Assembly: GCA_000231825.2 (NCBI GenBank)
Contig: JH720317.1
Location: forward strand, 313,161-377,160
Length of the DNA: 64,000 nucleotides
From: Tetrahymena elliotti 4EA
Taxonomy: Eukaryota; Ciliophora; Oligohymenophorea; Hymenostomatida; Tetrahymenidae
Direction of reading: 5' to 3'
Positions 63,039-64,000 of this stretch are shown one piece after another. The translations under genes and the position numbers were made by a program. How positions within the stretch are numbered: the first letter of the stretch is position 1; each line of letters begins with the position of its first letter. The notes below the pieces were generated by a model. The model was not told the origin of the DNA. It did no database searches and saw nothing but the letters and a program-made list of their open reading frames with translations.

Positions 63039-64000
63039 TCAATCAACAGCCTCTCCTGAATTTTAAAGCGAAGAATTTTCCTAAAGAGACATAGTAGTTT
63101 CTTTTTCTTGGACTTTCAATGAAGGCTATGTGTGCAAATTTTCTTTTTCTTGTCTTTCTTTCGCTTCTTGGTGTCTGATGAGGTAATGCTCTTTAGATAT
63201 TGCATCTTTTTTGTTTTAAGTGGGGTTATTATTTTGATTATTTAATTTTTCCTCCTCTATTTCCATTTTATCTTCAGATTTGCTTTAGCATTAAGAGGAG
63301 ATATTTGGAGCATTTAATGTTTAATTTATCTACTATTTTTGCTTATTTTGGAGTTATTCTAATATTCTTTGATTTTCTTATTTCTAAGCAGTTTAGACTT
63401 TCTTTATTGCTTCTGGAACTGATATCACTTCAGTTGAGTTCACCCAGCTTGACTCTTCAACTTCAAAAATTGTTGGTCTTTTTTAAGGGTTTTCGTCAAG
63501 CATCTAAGTAAGTAAATTGATAAGATTGAGAATATCTTCGGAAGGATGCTAATGTATCAAATAATTAATCTTAAATTAAACTTAGCTCCATGCATTTTTA
63601 AGTGAAATTTAATAGGACTAAGCACCTGCATTGCTGAATGGGTATTAATTAAATACAAGACAAAATAAGGCTACTCCTAGAGAAAAGATATCAGCTTTTT
63701 AACCGTCATATTTCTAATTCTTGCTTTCCCTTTGAACTTCTGGAGCGATGTGGGGCTAGAACATTTTACTACCCCCACTATTTAAAAAGCTTCTTTGAGG
63801 AGCTGTCCCTTTAGGAACAGAAGTTGGAGCACTTTGATTTTGAGTTGTGGTTCCAAAATCAGCCAATTTTAAATTAAATTCGTTATCTAAAAGAATATTA
63901 GCTAATTTAATATCTCCGTGATAATATCCTTTTAAGTGAATGAATGAAATAGCTGAGACGAGCTATTTAATTAAATAACGAACCACTTAAATATGAATTT
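63039..64000 (-). CDS. protein kinase, C-terminal part (partial)
   Basis: The frame enters from the right edge and ends at TGA 63041-63039; about 320 residues are visible. The kinase domain starts before the window. Seen here: helix E (VVRYLIKQLVSAISFIHLKG), the catalytic loop HGDIKLANILL, LADFG, the activation segment with HIAPEVQ, ADIFSLGVALFCLVFNQYPF, and LLTQMLDENPQKRPT of the last helices. The loop is HGD instead of HRD; Asp, Lys and Asn needed for catalysis are kept, so it may be active. HGD kinases are not RD kinases and are usually not controlled by activation-loop phosphorylation. After the domain comes a Gln/Asn/Glu-rich, probably disordered tail (about 150 residues) with coiled-coil character (EQLQNKQKQQ). 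Group not assignable without the N-terminal lobe; Ser/Thr type likely. Confidence 0.88.

Noticed and set aside
63200..63511. Plus-strand hydrophobic protein of 103 residues
   Set aside because: Antisense shadow of the protein kinase gene, whose motifs are unambiguous on the minus strand.

Overview
The window is nuclear DNA of a ciliate that reads TAA and TAG as glutamine and uses only TGA as stop, most likely Tetrahymena or a close relative. Every convincing gene here contains many in-frame TAA/TAG codons and ends in TGA. Intergenic DNA is extremely AT-rich, introns are short, AT-rich and GT..AG, and the protein families fit a ciliate. With only TGA as stop, long open frames arise by chance in such AT-rich DNA, so openness alone was not accepted as evidence. 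A run of 100 N (16058-16157) marks an assembly gap. Gene density and the lack of obvious transposons suggest macronuclear sequence.

Layout. 1-1.8 kb: 3' ends of two related multi-pass membrane proteins. 2.6-3.5 kb: ABHD11-like hydrolase. 4.0-6.7 kb (-): VWA plus alpha-kinase protein with a Cys-rich tail. 10-10.6 kb (-): unrecognised 199-residue protein. 12.4-13.7 kb: multidomain monothiol glutaredoxin. 16.4-31.0 kb (-): two tandem giant membrane proteins (1728 and 1844 residues) of one family, separated by degenerate tandem repeats of about 160 bp. 34.7-35.7 kb: mitochondrial carrier. 36.5-40.1 kb (-): leucine-rich-repeat gene built from fourteen exons of exactly 90 nt, each one repeat, plus a last exon with the stop. 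41.4-43.9 kb (-): sphingosine-1-phosphate lyase. 45.4-47.3 kb (-): TPR-SET methyltransferase-like protein. 48.6-51.7 kb: coiled-coil protein. 52-60.2 kb: identical tRNA-Glu/tRNA-Lys pair present twice, a calpain-like protein without its catalytic Cys and His, and two paralogous secreted Cys-rich proteins. 63.0-64.0 kb (-): C-terminal part of a protein kinase.

There is no operon logic; neighbouring genes serve unrelated housekeeping, signalling and lipid functions. What links neighbours is local duplication: membrane-protein 3' ends, giant sensor-like proteins, the LRR exons, tRNA pairs and Cys-rich proteins. Exon boundaries were set by hand from reading-frame continuity, GT..AG ends and, for the two giant paralogs, matching protein sequence and one shared intron position. 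Total coding length is a multiple of three for all genes described as complete. No database search was possible.
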